Origin: Calditerrivibrio sp.
Lineage (GTDB): Bacteria > Chrysiogenota > Deferribacteres > Deferribacterales > Calditerrivibrionaceae
Length of the DNA: 64,000 nt
NCBI GenBank assembly: GCA_026415135.1
Contig: JAOAHS010000037.1
Coordinates: forward strand, 82,260 to 146,259
Direction of reading: 5' to 3'
The notes beneath the pieces are model-generated. The model saw nothing but the letters and a program-made list of their open reading frames with translations, did no database searches and was not told where the DNA came from. The translations under genes and the position numbers were made by a program. Shown here one piece after another: positions 9,735 to 18,363 of this stretch (position 1 is the first letter of the stretch; the number at the start of each line of letters is the position of its first letter).

Positions 9735-10540
9735 ACCATAACCCTATCTATACCAGCGTAATCTTTTATAAAATATATATCTTCCTCCTGAAAGATCTCT
9801 TCCAAACCAGATTTCATCCCAATACCTATTTCAAAAAATACAACAGTATTTTTCTTACATGATTTGGATAATATTCTCAATAGTTTTTTATAGAACAAAA
9901 ATCTATCTTCACCCGCAAATATAGCTATAGATGGCTCATAATACAAAGACCTGTCTAATTTTTCATAGTTAGCAACATAAGGGGGATTACATAATACTAC
10001 ATCAAATTTAGACAAATCAAGGGCATCCAAACTACTCAGAACATCCATGCACACAAGATCAGCCCTCTCAGTCAAGACAAACATATCCCTGTTTATTTTA
10101 CTTACGTCCAGCGCAGGTAAACTGATATCCACTCCTACACCTTTAGCATTAGTCTTCTCTAAAAGGTAAGCAAGTAAAAGTACCCCAGAACCTGTACAAA
10201 TATCTAAAACCTTTTCATTAACCAATCCCAACTTTAAAGCACTCTCTACCAATATCTCACTCTCATGTCTGGGGATTAGAACCCGTTCATCCACATAAAA
10301 ATCATACCCATAAAAATTTCTCTTTTTTGTTACATAAGCAACAGGATACCCATCAAATACCTTTTGTAAAATATATTTTCTATATCCGTTTAAAGATATT
10401 GTATCATTTAAGTGTTCAAAGACTTTGTCATAATCCACATGCAAAAGAAAAGATAAAAATTCTTTCGCCTGATAAGATGGTAGTAATGATAAAAGTTCAG
10501 TATATAGTGCCGATACTTTTATACGATCCCAATCAAACAA
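9716..10540 (-). CDS. prmC: Peptide chain release factor glutamine methyltransferase PrmC
   Basis: 274 residues. A helical N-terminal domain binds the release factor; the class I SAM methyltransferase domain follows, with the SAM motif around VLDICTGSGVLLLAY and the substrate motif NPPY (VLCNPPYVAN). It methylates the glutamine of the GGQ loop of RF1/RF2. It lies nine bases after prfA, the gene for its substrate, a common pairing. Confidence 0.95.
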   Translation of the reverse strand: MFDWDRIKVSALYTELLSLLPSYQAKEFLSFLLHVDYDKVFEHLNDTISLNGYRKYILQKVFDGYPVAYVTKKRNFYGYDFYVDERVLIPRHESEILVESALKLGLVNEKVLDICTGSGVLLLAYLLEKTNAKGVGVDISLPALDVSKINRDMFVLTERADLVCMDVLSSLDALDLSKFDVVLCNPPYVANYEKLDRSLYYEPSIAIFAGEDRFLFYKKLLRILSKSCKKNTVVFFEIGIGMKSGLEEIFQEEDIYFIKDYAGIDRVMVWTNSG

Positions 10541-10549
10541 AACACACCC

Positions 10550-11620
10550 TTACAAACCGATATTTTTTAGTCTCTCAGCCTGATCATGGGTTATAAGGGC
10601 ATCAATTATCTCATCCAACTCACCTTCCATCACCATATCAAGGTTGTAAACAGTCAGATTAACTCTGTGATCGGTAAGCCTATTTTGGGGGAAATTATAC
10701 GTCCTGATCCTTTCACTTCGATCCCCTGAACCCACCTGCTGTTTTCTACTTTCAGCCAGTTCACTTTTCTGTTTTTCTATCTCCATTTCCAATATCTTTG
10801 ATTTCAAAAGCTTCATAGCTTTTTCTTTATTTTTTATCTGACTTCTTTCATCTTGACAAGCCACAACAACACCTGTAGGTATATGGGTTATCCTCACAGC
10901 TGAGTCGGTAGTATTCACGTGCTGTCCGCCTGCACCAGACGATCTATAAACATCTATCCTTAAATCTTTGGGATCTATGTGAACATCCACATCATCAGCC
11001 TCAGGTAAAACCGCCACAGTACATGCAGATGTGTGAATTCTTCCACTGGCCTCAGTCTCGGGTATCCTCTGAACCCTATGCCCACCAGCTTCAAATTTAA
11101 GCTTACTATAAGCATTTTTCCCTTTTACCAATAACACTACCTCTTTGTACCCACCCATACCAGTCTCATTGGCATCGATAATCTCAGTTTTCCATCCGCA
11201 CTTTTCAGCGTATCTCATATACATCCTTAAAAGATCTGCTGCAAAAAGGGAAGCCTCTTCCCCACCTGTACCAGCTCTTATCTCAATATAGATATTCTTT
11301 TCGTCAAAAGGGTCCTTTGGCAATAGTAAAAGTTTTAACTCTTCCTCAATCTTTTCCAGTTTTTTTCGGCCTTCTTCCACCTCAATCTCAGCTAATTCGA
11401 TGAGATCTTTGTCCCCACCATCCCGGAGAATAGCCTCAGCCTCTTCGACAGCTTTTTTCACATCTTTATATTCCACATACTTTTCCACAACAGGCTTAAG
11501 CTCAGAATGTTCTTTACTAAGCTGCTGATAAAGCTTTATATCGCTTATCACATTTGGATCAGAAAGCTTTTCTGTAAGCTCATTGTATTTTTGATATACC
11601 TCTTCTAATTTATCAAACAT
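10550..11620 (-). CDS. prfA: Peptide chain release factor 1
   Basis: 356 residues, normal RF1 length. The GGQ peptidyl-tRNA hydrolysis loop is intact ([16 protein letters not shown]). The stop-codon recognition tripeptide of the P-x-T class is visible as PET in [11 protein letters not shown], marking RF1 (UAA/UAG) rather than RF2 (SPF). No programmed frameshift is seen. It overlaps the DUF1385 gene by eight bases and is followed by prmC. Confidence 0.95.
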   Translation of the reverse strand: MFDKLEEVYQKYNELTEKLSDPNVISDIKLYQQLSKEHSELKPVVEKYVEYKDVKKAVEEAEAILRDGGDKDLIELAEIEVEEGRKKLEKIEEELKLLLLPKDPFDEKNIYIEIRAGTGGEEASLFAADLLRMYMRYAEKCGWKTEIIDANETGMGGYKEVVLLVKGKNAYSKLKFEAGGHRVQRIPETEASGRIHTSACTVAVLPEADDVDVHIDPKDLRIDVYRSSGAGGQHVNTTDSAVRITHIPTGVVVACQDERSQIKNKEKAMKLLKSKILEMEIEKQKSELAESRKQQVGSGDRSERIRTYNFPQNRLTDHRVNLTVYNLDMVMEGELDEIIDALITHDQAERLKNIGL

Positions 11621-12527
11621 ATATCAACCCTTCCTTTCTTTCATTTTTATCGAGTGCTTCTTTGATAGATATGAGAGCCACTTCCAATTGACTATCATCA
11701 GGCTCCTGTGTGGTGATTTTCTGCAACCACAAACCAGGTGCTATAAGCATTTTGACAAAGGTATTATCCTGATATTTTGCACTAAGCTTTAAAATCTCAT
11801 AGGATACCCCTGCAATTACTGGCACAAAAACAATCCTGGCTAAAAACTTTACTATGAAATGGGAATCCTTTGGAATGAGGGTAAAAACGAATATAGATAC
11901 AATCATTACGATCAGCAAGAAACTCGTCCCGCATCTCGGATGAAACCTACTCATCTGCCTTGCATTTTCCACTGTCAACTCTTTACCACTTTCAAAAGTG
12001 TATATAGATTTGTGTTCCGCACCATGATATTGAAAAACCCTTTTTATATCCTTAAAAAAAGAAATAAAGTAAATATACAACACGAAGAACACCACCCTTA
12101 TCACCCCATCCACGAGGTTATAAACAAGAAAGGAGCGCTCAATTATTGGAAAAACATACTTTAATAAATCAGTAATCAATAATGGTAAGAACAAAAAAAG
12201 TAAAATCCCCAAACCAAAACCGATAACCATTGTGATAAAAACCTCTTTAAAAGAAAGTTTCTCTTCACCCTCTCCCAACGCGTGATGAGCACTGAAATTT
12301 AGTGCCTGTATACCTAAAACAAGGGCATCATACAACCCTATTAACCCTCTAATAAAAGGCTTTTTAAAAAAACTGTTGGAATCGATCTTTATATCCTTTT
12401 TTTGAATAACTATAGTGTTATCTGGCCTCCTCACAGCTATAACAAATTTAGAAGGAGCTCTCATCATAACCCCCTCAATGACCGCCTGGCCACCTATATT
12501 CACTTTACACTCACTCATTTTTTTCAC
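11613..12527 (-). CDS. DUF1385 family integral membrane protein
   Basis: 304 residues. The N-terminal [14 protein letters not shown] motif and the histidine-containing [15 protein letters not shown] and [11 protein letters not shown] segments are characteristic of DUF1385 (PF07136). There are about four to five membrane segments between residues 90 and 250. The function is not established in the family; frequent linkage to prfA and rpmE in diverse bacteria (recalled) suggests a housekeeping role. Conserved His and Cys residues could bind metal, which is inference only. Confidence 0.85.
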   Translation of the reverse strand: MKKMSECKVNIGGQAVIEGVMMRAPSKFVIAVRRPDNTIVIQKKDIKIDSNSFFKKPFIRGLIGLYDALVLGIQALNFSAHHALGEGEEKLSFKEVFITMVIGFGLGILLFLFLPLLITDLLKYVFPIIERSFLVYNLVDGVIRVVFFVLYIYFISFFKDIKRVFQYHGAEHKSIYTFESGKELTVENARQMSRFHPRCGTSFLLIVMIVSIFVFTLIPKDSHFIVKFLARIVFVPVIAGVSYEILKLSAKYQDNTFVKMLIAPGLWLQKITTQEPDDSQLEVALISIKEALDKNERKEGLIYV

Positions 12528-12541
12528 CTGATAAAGATTTT

Positions 12542-13267
12542 TTAATTAAGACGGTTATACTTCTTAAGAAGTTCAAGGTATTTTTTTCGAACGTCTGCAG
12601 CCTGACCACAAGTCATCTCACCTTCCGGGCATTTTTCAGTTACACACCCAGGGCCAGCAAATTTAAAAACAGCAGGAGCCACCTCCATACACAACTTTAA
12701 CATCTCTTCAGCCATTTGCCTTATCTCCCACTGTGCTCTGTTGCAACATCTCAATTTGAAAAAATGTAATAACTCCCTTGCATTCATGGTAACTATAATT
12801 TTTGTCTCGCAAGCATTTGGTAAGATATACCTTGCATCCTCAGCTGGAATATCTTGGGATATCATCTCTGAATAAAGCAACGCCAACTCCTTCATAAGGG
12901 CGGCATATCTAACGTAATATCGCTCATGATGCTTTATAGACGGAGGAACTATATAATCAATATCCTCCCTATGCTTAACATATCGCTGGGACTTTTGGGA
13001 ATAGCTCGCAATCCTGTGTCTAACCAACTGGTGCGTCAAAGCCCTCGAGACCCCTTCAATACCAAAAGTAAAAGATATATGCTCCAATACAGAATGATGA
13101 CCTATTTTGACAATCTTCTCTATAAAAAGGGTTTGTTCTTTCTCGGAAATCTTGTCCAGTAGCTCCCCAATAGATGCATCTGAGTAACACAATTTTGCAG
13201 ATAAAGCCACAACCCTTTCTGGATCAGGGGTGTGGCTTAGCAATCTAACCGATAGACCTGTTTCCAT
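12542..13267 (-). CDS. thyX: Flavin-dependent thymidylate synthase ThyX
   Basis: 241 residues with the defining RHRx7S motif at 83-93 (RHRIASYSQKS). ThyX makes dTMP from dUMP using FAD, NAD(P)H and methylenetetrahydrofolate and is unrelated to ThyA. The C-terminal part carries the NARELLHFFKLR and CCNRAQWEIR segments of the family. It lies between rpmE and the DUF1385 gene on the same strand. No thyA or dfrA is present in the window, as expected in ThyX-dependent organisms. Confidence 0.95.
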   Translation of the reverse strand: METGLSVRLLSHTPDPERVVALSAKLCYSDASIGELLDKISEKEQTLFIEKIVKIGHHSVLEHISFTFGIEGVSRALTHQLVRHRIASYSQKSQRYVKHREDIDYIVPPSIKHHERYYVRYAALMKELALLYSEMISQDIPAEDARYILPNACETKIIVTMNARELLHFFKLRCCNRAQWEIRQMAEEMLKLCMEVAPAVFKFAGPGCVTEKCPEGEMTCGQAADVRKKYLELLKKYNRLN

Positions 13268-13279
13268 AAAGATGGGGCA

Positions 13280-13492
13280 CTACTTTTTCTTTGCAGAAGC
13301 CTCGTATTTTTTCATAAACTTTTCCACTCTACCAGCAGCGTCAACAAATTTCTGTTTACCAGTAAAAAATGGATGGCAATTAGAACAGATAGCAATACCT
13401 GTCTTTTTAGCAGTAGATATTGTCTTTATCTCATTTCCACATGCACAATTGAAAACAACCTCTTTTACATTTGGATGAATACCTTTTTTCAT
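13280..13492 (-). CDS. rpmE: Ribosomal protein bL31
   Basis: 70 residues from the ATG at 13490-13492; a GTG 15 bases upstream is a poorer start. This is the zinc-binding C+ form of bL31, with a CxC pair (NCACGNE) and a CxxC pair (ICSNCHPF). The [17 protein letters not shown] segment is the family signature. It is the first gene of the minus-strand run and has a recognisable promoter at 13525-13552. Confidence 0.95.
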   Translation of the reverse strand: MKKGIHPNVKEVVFNCACGNEIKTISTAKKTGIAICSNCHPFFTGKQKFVDAAGRVEKFMKKYEASAKKK

Positions 13493-13524
13493 TACCGCAC
13501 ACCTCACAAAATATTAAGACTACA

Positions 13525-13552
13525 TGTATAGCACAAATATATTTTTTTTCAA
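13525..13552 (-). promoter_or_regulatory. Sigma70-type promoter upstream of rpmE
   Basis: Read on the minus strand: -35 TTGAAA (13547-13552), 16-base spacer, -10 TATACA (13525-13530), preceded by TGC, which makes it an extended -10. Transcription would start about 25-30 bases before the rpmE start. It is the only good promoter seen for the 13-kb minus run, though internal promoters cannot be excluded. Confidence 0.55.
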
Positions 13553-13637
13553 CAAAAATTTCTACACAATCTAATTTATGATTTTTCTTACAAACAAAAA
13601 CATTAAAACAAAGCGGAACTGCTGTTAATATAACATT

Positions 13638-14352
13638 ATGAAAAAAAGATTACCCATAGGTGAGTTCAACATCGCAAACCTCATCAATGATGGTTTTTTA
13701 TACGTGGATAAGACGCAATTTGTATATAAGCTATTAACATCTTCCAAGTATTACTTCCTTTCTTGCCTCCACCGGTTTGGAAAATCTTTGTTTGTATCCA
13801 CACTGGAGCAGGTCTTTAAAGGGAACAAAGATCTTTTTAAGGGGCTATGGATATATGAGTCAGGTTATGATTGGGGATTTTATCCAGTTGTAAAAATAGA
13901 CTTTAATCAGATTTAAGAGTTTTTCTAAGGATGAGTACAATGTTTATACGAAGATATATGATAAGTTATCGGTGGGTGATGTGGCTGGATTTATTTCTGT
14001 TGTAAGTTCGATATTTGCATTTATCCCTTATGAGGAAGGTATTAGGTTGAATGAGGGGAGTTTCCATACGTTGTTTTACCTTATGTTATCAGCAGGTGGT
14101 TTACCAGCAAGGAGTGAGGTGCTAAACTACAGTGGTAGGATAGATATGGTATTGGAGATGAGGGATAAGGTATATATCTTTGAGTTTAAGTGTAATCAGA
14201 GTGCAGAGGTTGCTCTAAACCAGATAAAAGAAAGAGACTGCCATAGACAGTATCTACATAGTGGTAAGAATATCTATCTTGTGGGTATAAATTTTGTTGT
14301 TCAGAAAAGAAATATAGAGGACTATAAAGTTACTTTTATATATCCAAGTTAG
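13638..14352 (+). pseudogene. Remnant of an AAA-ATPase-like / PD-(D/E)XK nuclease gene (DUF1703-type)
   Basis: Two fragments of one family. 13638-13916 encodes the N-terminus: the LPIGEFNIANLINDGFLYVDKT start and a P-loop region HRFGKSLFVSTLEQVF, ending at a stop codon. In another frame, readable from about 13909 to 14352, comes the C-terminal domain with the nuclease-type core GRIDMVLEMRDKVYIFEFK (D...ExK) and the family end GKNIYLVGINF. Full-length members are about 500 residues; here only about 240 codons remain, so there is a frame change near 13912 and a loss of several hundred internal bases. Just before the P-loop the sequence reads CLHRFGKS, where relatives have basic and proline residues. 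A related gene lies at 63694-64000. Confidence 0.85.
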
Positions 14353-14387
14353 GGTAAAGTTTAAGCCACTAAACTTATTGTTCTGAC

Positions 14388-14422
14388 TAAAAAACACTGC
14401 CCCTATGCTTATAGAGGCAGTG
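14388..14422 (-). terminator. Rho-independent terminator after mgtC
   Basis: On the minus strand, a 12-bp stem (arms 14395-14406 and 14411-14422, one G-U pair, loop of four) is followed directly by six T residues. It lies 20 bases past the mgtC stop and ends the mgtA-mgtC transcript. Confidence 0.85.
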
Positions 14423-14441
14423 ATGAGTCTAATAAGTAATA

Positions 14442-15140
14442 TTATTCTTGATTAGTTTGTATTTCCCAGCTAACAGAAGATACACTCGATTCAAGACTTA
14501 GTCTCGATACTACATCTTCCAAAATTGTTTGAGCATGAATATTTGCTATAACCTCTGCCTTTATACATACCTTTTTACCTTCATCTATATCTTCACTGTG
14601 AAGACTTCTTAGTAGTAAATGACTTGGAGCCAACATTTGAACCAACAGTGTTCGTAAGTGTAATTCACCCTCTGGCAAACATTTTAGTTTTACAATGTAT
14701 ATCTGTTCTAATTCATTAGCGCCTTTTCCGAAACGATCTATATAAATTGCAATAGGCCTAAGTAGTATGTTACTCAATAAAACCAGAATTGTTGTTGCCA
14801 CTGCTGCATATGTGTGTCCTGAACCAGCTAATACACCTACAGATGCTGAGCACCAAAGGGTTGCTGCTGTATTTAACCCACGAATTCCAGAACTTTCCCG
14901 AATAATTAAGCCAGCACCTAGAAAGCCTATTCCAGAAACAACCTGTGCTGCAATACGTGTTGGGCTATTTTCACCTTCTACCAAAGTAGTTAGTATTACG
15001 AAGGCAGCAGAACCAAGTGAAACCAAGGTATTGGTTCTTAACCCTGCAGCTCTCTGTCTTATTTGGCGTTCCAAGCCTATCAGAATACCAAGTCCTAATG
15101 CAGTTAAAAGGTTTGTAAGAACATTTAGATTAAAAAACAT
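14442..15140 (-). CDS. mgtC: MgtC-family inner membrane protein
   Basis: 232 residues. The N-terminal half has about four to five membrane helices carrying family motifs: ERQIRQRAAGLRTNTLVSLG, GIGFLGAGLI and RGLNTAATLWCSASVGVLAG. The C-terminal soluble domain (about 145-232) resembles an ACT-type fold as in MgtC/SapB proteins. MgtC proteins act in growth at low magnesium and in Salmonella modulate the F-type ATPase. The gene is 24 bases downstream of mgtA and shares its transcript, so it is probably induced by low magnesium. Confidence 0.9.
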   Translation of the reverse strand: MFFNLNVLTNLLTALGLGILIGLERQIRQRAAGLRTNTLVSLGSAAFVILTTLVEGENSPTRIAAQVVSGIGFLGAGLIIRESSGIRGLNTAATLWCSASVGVLAGSGHTYAAVATTILVLLSNILLRPIAIYIDRFGKGANELEQIYIVKLKCLPEGELHLRTLLVQMLAPSHLLLRSLHSEDIDEGKKVCIKAEVIANIHAQTILEDVVSRLSLESSVSSVSWEIQTNQE

Positions 15141-15164
15141 AATTTTTACCCCTTAGAAGAAGTG

Positions 15165-17810
15165 TTAAAGCCAAGTTTTAAATCTTTTAATATAAATAGT
15201 TTTTACCGTTTGAGTTAGGAGCATGTAAGAGCCAAGTATCAAAACAAGCCAGATGAAATATGTTGGTGGAAGAGGCTGTAAACCTATGGAAGCGCCAAAG
15301 TGGGAAAAAGGTATGATTATACCTGTGAAAACTATTAAGCTAGTCATTATCATTACAGGGGTAGAGGCCCGGCTTTGAATGAAGGGTATCTTTTCAGTCC
15401 TTATCATGTGTACAATAAGTGTTTGAGAAAGTAATCCTTCGATAAACCACCCTGACTGGAAAAGTGACTGTACTTCTGGGGAATTAGCTTTAAAGACATA
15501 CCACATTACCAAATAGGTAACAATATCAAAAATGGAACTAATAGGGCCTATCCAAATCATAAATCTAGCTATATCATCTGCTATCCATTGACGTGGTTTT
15601 TTAAGGTACTCTTCATCCATTGTATCCCATGGGATAGATGTTTGAGAGATATCATAACATAAATTCTGTACTAATAGGTGCACTGGCAACATGGGCAAAA
15701 ATGGTAAAAACGCACTTGCTGTAAGTACGCTAAAGACATTGCCAAAATTTGAACTAGCGGTCATCTTTATATATTTAATAATATTACCAAAAACTTTACG
15801 TCCCTCAACTACACCTTCTTCTAATACCAATAGACTTTTTTCCAAAAGGATAATATCAGCTGATTCTTTTGCAATATCTACTGCAGAATCAACTGAGATA
15901 CCAACATCTGCGTCTCTTAAGGCAATTGCATCATTGATACCATCACCGAGAAAACCCACTGTGTGACCTTTTTGCTGTAGTGCCCTAATGATTCTAGATT
16001 TGTGATATGGGGTAAGTTTTGCAAAAACTGTTGTATTCTCAGCTCGTTGGGCAAGCTCTTCGTCACTTAGCATATCTATTTCATGACCCAACATGATATT
16101 ATCTACAGTTAGCCCAACATCTTTGCAAACTTTTTTTGTTACAATTTCGTTGTCACCTGTAAGTATTTTTACACTTACTCCATATTCCCTTAAAGCTTTG
16201 ATTGCGGGAAATGCTGATTCTTTAGGGGGATCGAAAAATCCTATAAATCCCATTAAAACGAGGTTACTTTCATCAGCTATACTGAAGATATTTTCGTTAG
16301 GTACATCATTTTTCTGGGCAACAGCTATTACACGTAGTCCATCTTTATTGAGTTCTTTTACTTTTTTTAAGGCTTCTTCTTTTATACTTTCCGTCAAAGG
16401 TATAACTTCCCCCTGATATTCCACAAGGGTACAAACAGATAGCATTTCTTCCACTGCACCTTTTGTGACAAGTTGACGTTTTCCAGCTCCATTTTCAAGT
16501 ACAACGGACATTCTTTTGCGTGTAAAATCAAATGGTATTTCATCTACTTTTTTATATATATGTTCTATACCTTCAAGCCCTTCCTCTCTCCCTTTTTGTA
16601 AAATGGCTACATCAAGAAGGTTTTTAAGTCCAGTTTGATAATAGCTATTAAGCCATGCGTGTCGTAATACCCTTTTTTCCTCGTTACCATGAACATCCAG
16701 GTATTTCATCAATACCACTTTGTCTAAAGTAAGGGTACCAGTTTTATCGGTGCAGAGGATATCCATAGCTCCAAAGTTTTGAATGGAATTTAGTCTTTTA
16801 ACAATAGTCTTTTTTTTAGACATTGTTACTGCACCTTTTGCAAGATTGGTGGTTACAACCATTGGAAGCATCTCTGGGGTTAAACCTACTGCTATGGCAA
16901 GAGCAAAAAGTATAGCTTCAAACCAGTCTCCTTTTGTAAGACCGTTTATGAAAAAAACAATAGGAACCATAAAGGCCATGAATTTGATTAAGAGCCAACT
17001 GACACTGTTCACTCCTTTGTCAAAACTTGTAATAGCACGTCTGCCAATTATTGATTGGGCTACAGAACCGAAATAAGTGTTACTACCTGTTGCCACAACT
17101 ACACCAATAGCTGTGCCGCTTACTACATTTGTTCCTAATAAGCAGATGTTTTCTAATTCTGTTATGTTAATTTTTGAAGTAGGATATATTTTTGCTTCAG
17201 TTCGTTTTTCTACAGGTTCGGATTCTCCTGTTAATGTTGATTGACTCACAAATAAGTCTTTTGATGAAATCAGACGCATATCTGCTGGTATCATATCTCC
17301 AGCGGAAAGATATATTATATCACCAGGTACTATATCCTTCATCAAAATCTCTTTTTTCCCAGAATCTCTGCGAAGTACGGTGGTGGTTACTCTAACCATC
17401 TCTTTTAGTTTTTCTGCTGATTTATTGGATTTATATTCCTGAAAAAAGCGTAAAAAACCACTGATTGTAACCATTAAAGAAATAACTATTAAAGTCTTGT
17501 AGCTTCTATCTTCAGGGTGTGCAAATATGATATCTGTGAAAAGAGAAACGGTAGCAATGGCTAACAAAATTATGTTAAAAGGGTTTATAAATGATTTTAT
17601 CAGGTGAATGTACCATGGAGTAGGTTTTTCTTGGGTGATTACGTTATCACCATATTGCTCGAGTCTTTTTAAGGCTTCTTCATCAGATAAACCTGTTACG
17701 TCTGTTTGTAGTTTTTTTAGAACATCTTCTAAAGATTGTTGGCTATAAAAGACAAGCTTATCTTTTAGGTTATTGCTCTCGTTAATTGGGTTTAAGAATC
17801 TATTTTTCAT
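15165..17810 (-). CDS. mgtA: Magnesium-importing P-type ATPase MgtA
   Basis: 881 residues, normal for P3B-type Mg2+ ATPases. Seen: actuator motif TGES, phosphorylation motif CTDKTGTLTLDK (aspartate near residue 355), the hinge GDGINDAIALRDADVGISVD, and ten hydrophobic segments including a C-terminal six-helix region. The start has a good AGGAGG site about nine bases upstream. Followed by mgtC and preceded by a long structured leader (17811-18133), which points to RNA-level control as in enterobacterial mgtA, although the leader sequence is different. Confidence 0.95.
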   Translation of the reverse strand: MKNRFLNPINESNNLKDKLVFYSQQSLEDVLKKLQTDVTGLSDEEALKRLEQYGDNVITQEKPTPWYIHLIKSFINPFNIILLAIATVSLFTDIIFAHPEDRSYKTLIVISLMVTISGFLRFFQEYKSNKSAEKLKEMVRVTTTVLRRDSGKKEILMKDIVPGDIIYLSAGDMIPADMRLISSKDLFVSQSTLTGESEPVEKRTEAKIYPTSKINITELENICLLGTNVVSGTAIGVVVATGSNTYFGSVAQSIIGRRAITSFDKGVNSVSWLLIKFMAFMVPIVFFINGLTKGDWFEAILFALAIAVGLTPEMLPMVVTTNLAKGAVTMSKKKTIVKRLNSIQNFGAMDILCTDKTGTLTLDKVVLMKYLDVHGNEEKRVLRHAWLNSYYQTGLKNLLDVAILQKGREEGLEGIEHIYKKVDEIPFDFTRKRMSVVLENGAGKRQLVTKGAVEEMLSVCTLVEYQGEVIPLTESIKEEALKKVKELNKDGLRVIAVAQKNDVPNENIFSIADESNLVLMGFIGFFDPPKESAFPAIKALREYGVSVKILTGDNEIVTKKVCKDVGLTVDNIMLGHEIDMLSDEELAQRAENTTVFAKLTPYHKSRIIRALQQKGHTVGFLGDGINDAIALRDADVGISVDSAVDIAKESADIILLEKSLLVLEEGVVEGRKVFGNIIKYIKMTASSNFGNVFSVLTASAFLPFLPMLPVHLLVQNLCYDISQTSIPWDTMDEEYLKKPRQWIADDIARFMIWIGPISSIFDIVTYLVMWYVFKANSPEVQSLFQSGWFIEGLLSQTLIVHMIRTEKIPFIQSRASTPVMIMTSLIVFTGIIIPFSHFGASIGLQPLPPTYFIWLVLILGSYMLLTQTVKTIYIKRFKTWL

Positions 17811-17871
17811 TTTTATGAACCTCCTTTTGTAAGTATTTGAGTGATCGATTGTTTACACTTTTAAGCTTTAA

Positions 17872-17894
17872 CGAAAAAAGTACGCATAACTTTT
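17872..17894 (-). terminator. A/T-rich hairpin with T run in the mgtA leader, possible attenuator
   Basis: Perfect 8-bp inverted repeat (17872-17879 and 17887-17894, loop of seven) whose 3' arm on the minus strand ends in six T residues. With only one G-C pair per arm end it would be a weak terminator, but its position, about 60 bases before the mgtA start and after the structured element, would suit an expression platform. Confidence 0.3.
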
Positions 17895-18003
17895 TTACAA
17901 AAAGACAAAAAAATACTTCTTGTTGTTTCTAAAATTTCCCTTATTAAAGGAAATTGTTAAATGACCAGCAGTTTGTTCGGTTGATTTTTTTGCTTAGGCG
18001 GGG

Positions 18004-18114
18004 TTAGATTGACATCTTCAGTGATGCCAAATGGTAACCGGAATTGATATTTACCGAACACCTACTGGAATGTTTTGTGCTATAACTATCGTAAGGTCCC
18101 GATTCCATTGACAT
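18004..18114 (-). CDS. Possible 36-codon leader peptide ahead of mgtA
   Basis: An ATG at 18112-18114 (with a second in-frame ATG at 18106-18108 that has GAGGTG six bases upstream) opens a 36-residue frame ending in TAA at 18004-18006. The peptide starts MSMESGPYDSY and contains several serine codons. It covers most of the long hairpin, so translation would compete with RNA folding. The mgtA leader of Salmonella also carries a short peptide gene (mgtL), but this peptide has only one proline and no resemblance to it. The constraint could come from RNA structure alone. Confidence 0.25.
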   Translation of the reverse strand: MSMESGPYDSYSTKHSSRCSVNINSGYHLASLKMSI

Positions 18115-18140
18115 CACCTCATTTTTAAAAGGTTTTACTT

Positions 18141-18167
18141 CTTATATTTTAATTAATCAAATGTCAA
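18141..18167 (-). promoter_or_regulatory. Promoter of mgtA leader transcript
   Basis: Minus strand: -35 TTGACA (18162-18167) and -10 TATAAG (18141-18146) with a 15-base spacer. The predicted start near 18133 places the long inverted repeat (18119 onward) at the very 5' end of the transcript. Confidence 0.5.
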
Positions 18168-18329
18168 TATAAAATGTATCAAGGTTGTGTTTATACTCCC
18201 TGGCAACTAAAATTCCCTGATATTTAAGGTTTATTTTTATGTTATATTAAAGATGAATAACAAAATCATTTGGATATTGTTATTTGTCTACTATTATGTG
18301 TGAATCTTTTTAATTTCGGTAAATGAGAT

Positions 18330-18357
18330 TGATTTTTAATACGATTGGATTTATAGA
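18330..18357 (+). promoter_or_regulatory. Candidate promoter immediately before the 18364 gene
   Basis: TTGATT, a 17-base spacer, then TATAGA (18352-18357). The expected start of transcription coincides with the ATG at 18364 and no Shine-Dalgarno sequence is visible, so the message might be leaderless. The rest of 18168-18329 is A/T-rich with no other feature recognised. Confidence 0.3.
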
Positions 18358-18363
18358 AAAGTT

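Larger units (their letters stand above)
17811..18133 (-). ncRNA. Structured 5' leader of mgtA, candidate cis-regulatory RNA
   Basis: About 320 nt without a large gene. On the minus-strand RNA, 18119-18098 pairs with 18041-18020 in an almost continuous imperfect stem of about 19 pairs. The nine-base sequence ATTGACATC occurs twice on the plus strand (18008-18016 and 18107-18115), so in the RNA two identical segments compete for one partner at 18020-18028: either the long stem forms, or a local hairpin of about 8 pairs with a six-base loop. An apical-loop segment (18053-18060) is perfectly complementary over 8 bases to 17974-17981. Two A/U-rich hairpins (17931-17955 and 17872-17894) lie before the start. 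No match to M-box, TPP, lysine or GEMM consensus was recognised. Confidence 0.5.

Noticed and set aside
18008..18119. Miniature inverted-repeat transposon
   Set aside because: The long inverted repeat is imperfect, its direct repeats are part of the arms rather than flanking target duplications, and its position exactly at the predicted start of the mgtA transcript fits a leader RNA better.
17811..18133. M-box or other known riboswitch for the mgtA leader
   Set aside because: The conserved GTTAGGTGAGGCTCC core of the M-box is absent; only a short GAGGTGA resemblance exists. TPP, lysine, GEMM and yybP-ykoY cores were also not found by eye. A covariance-model scan would decide.
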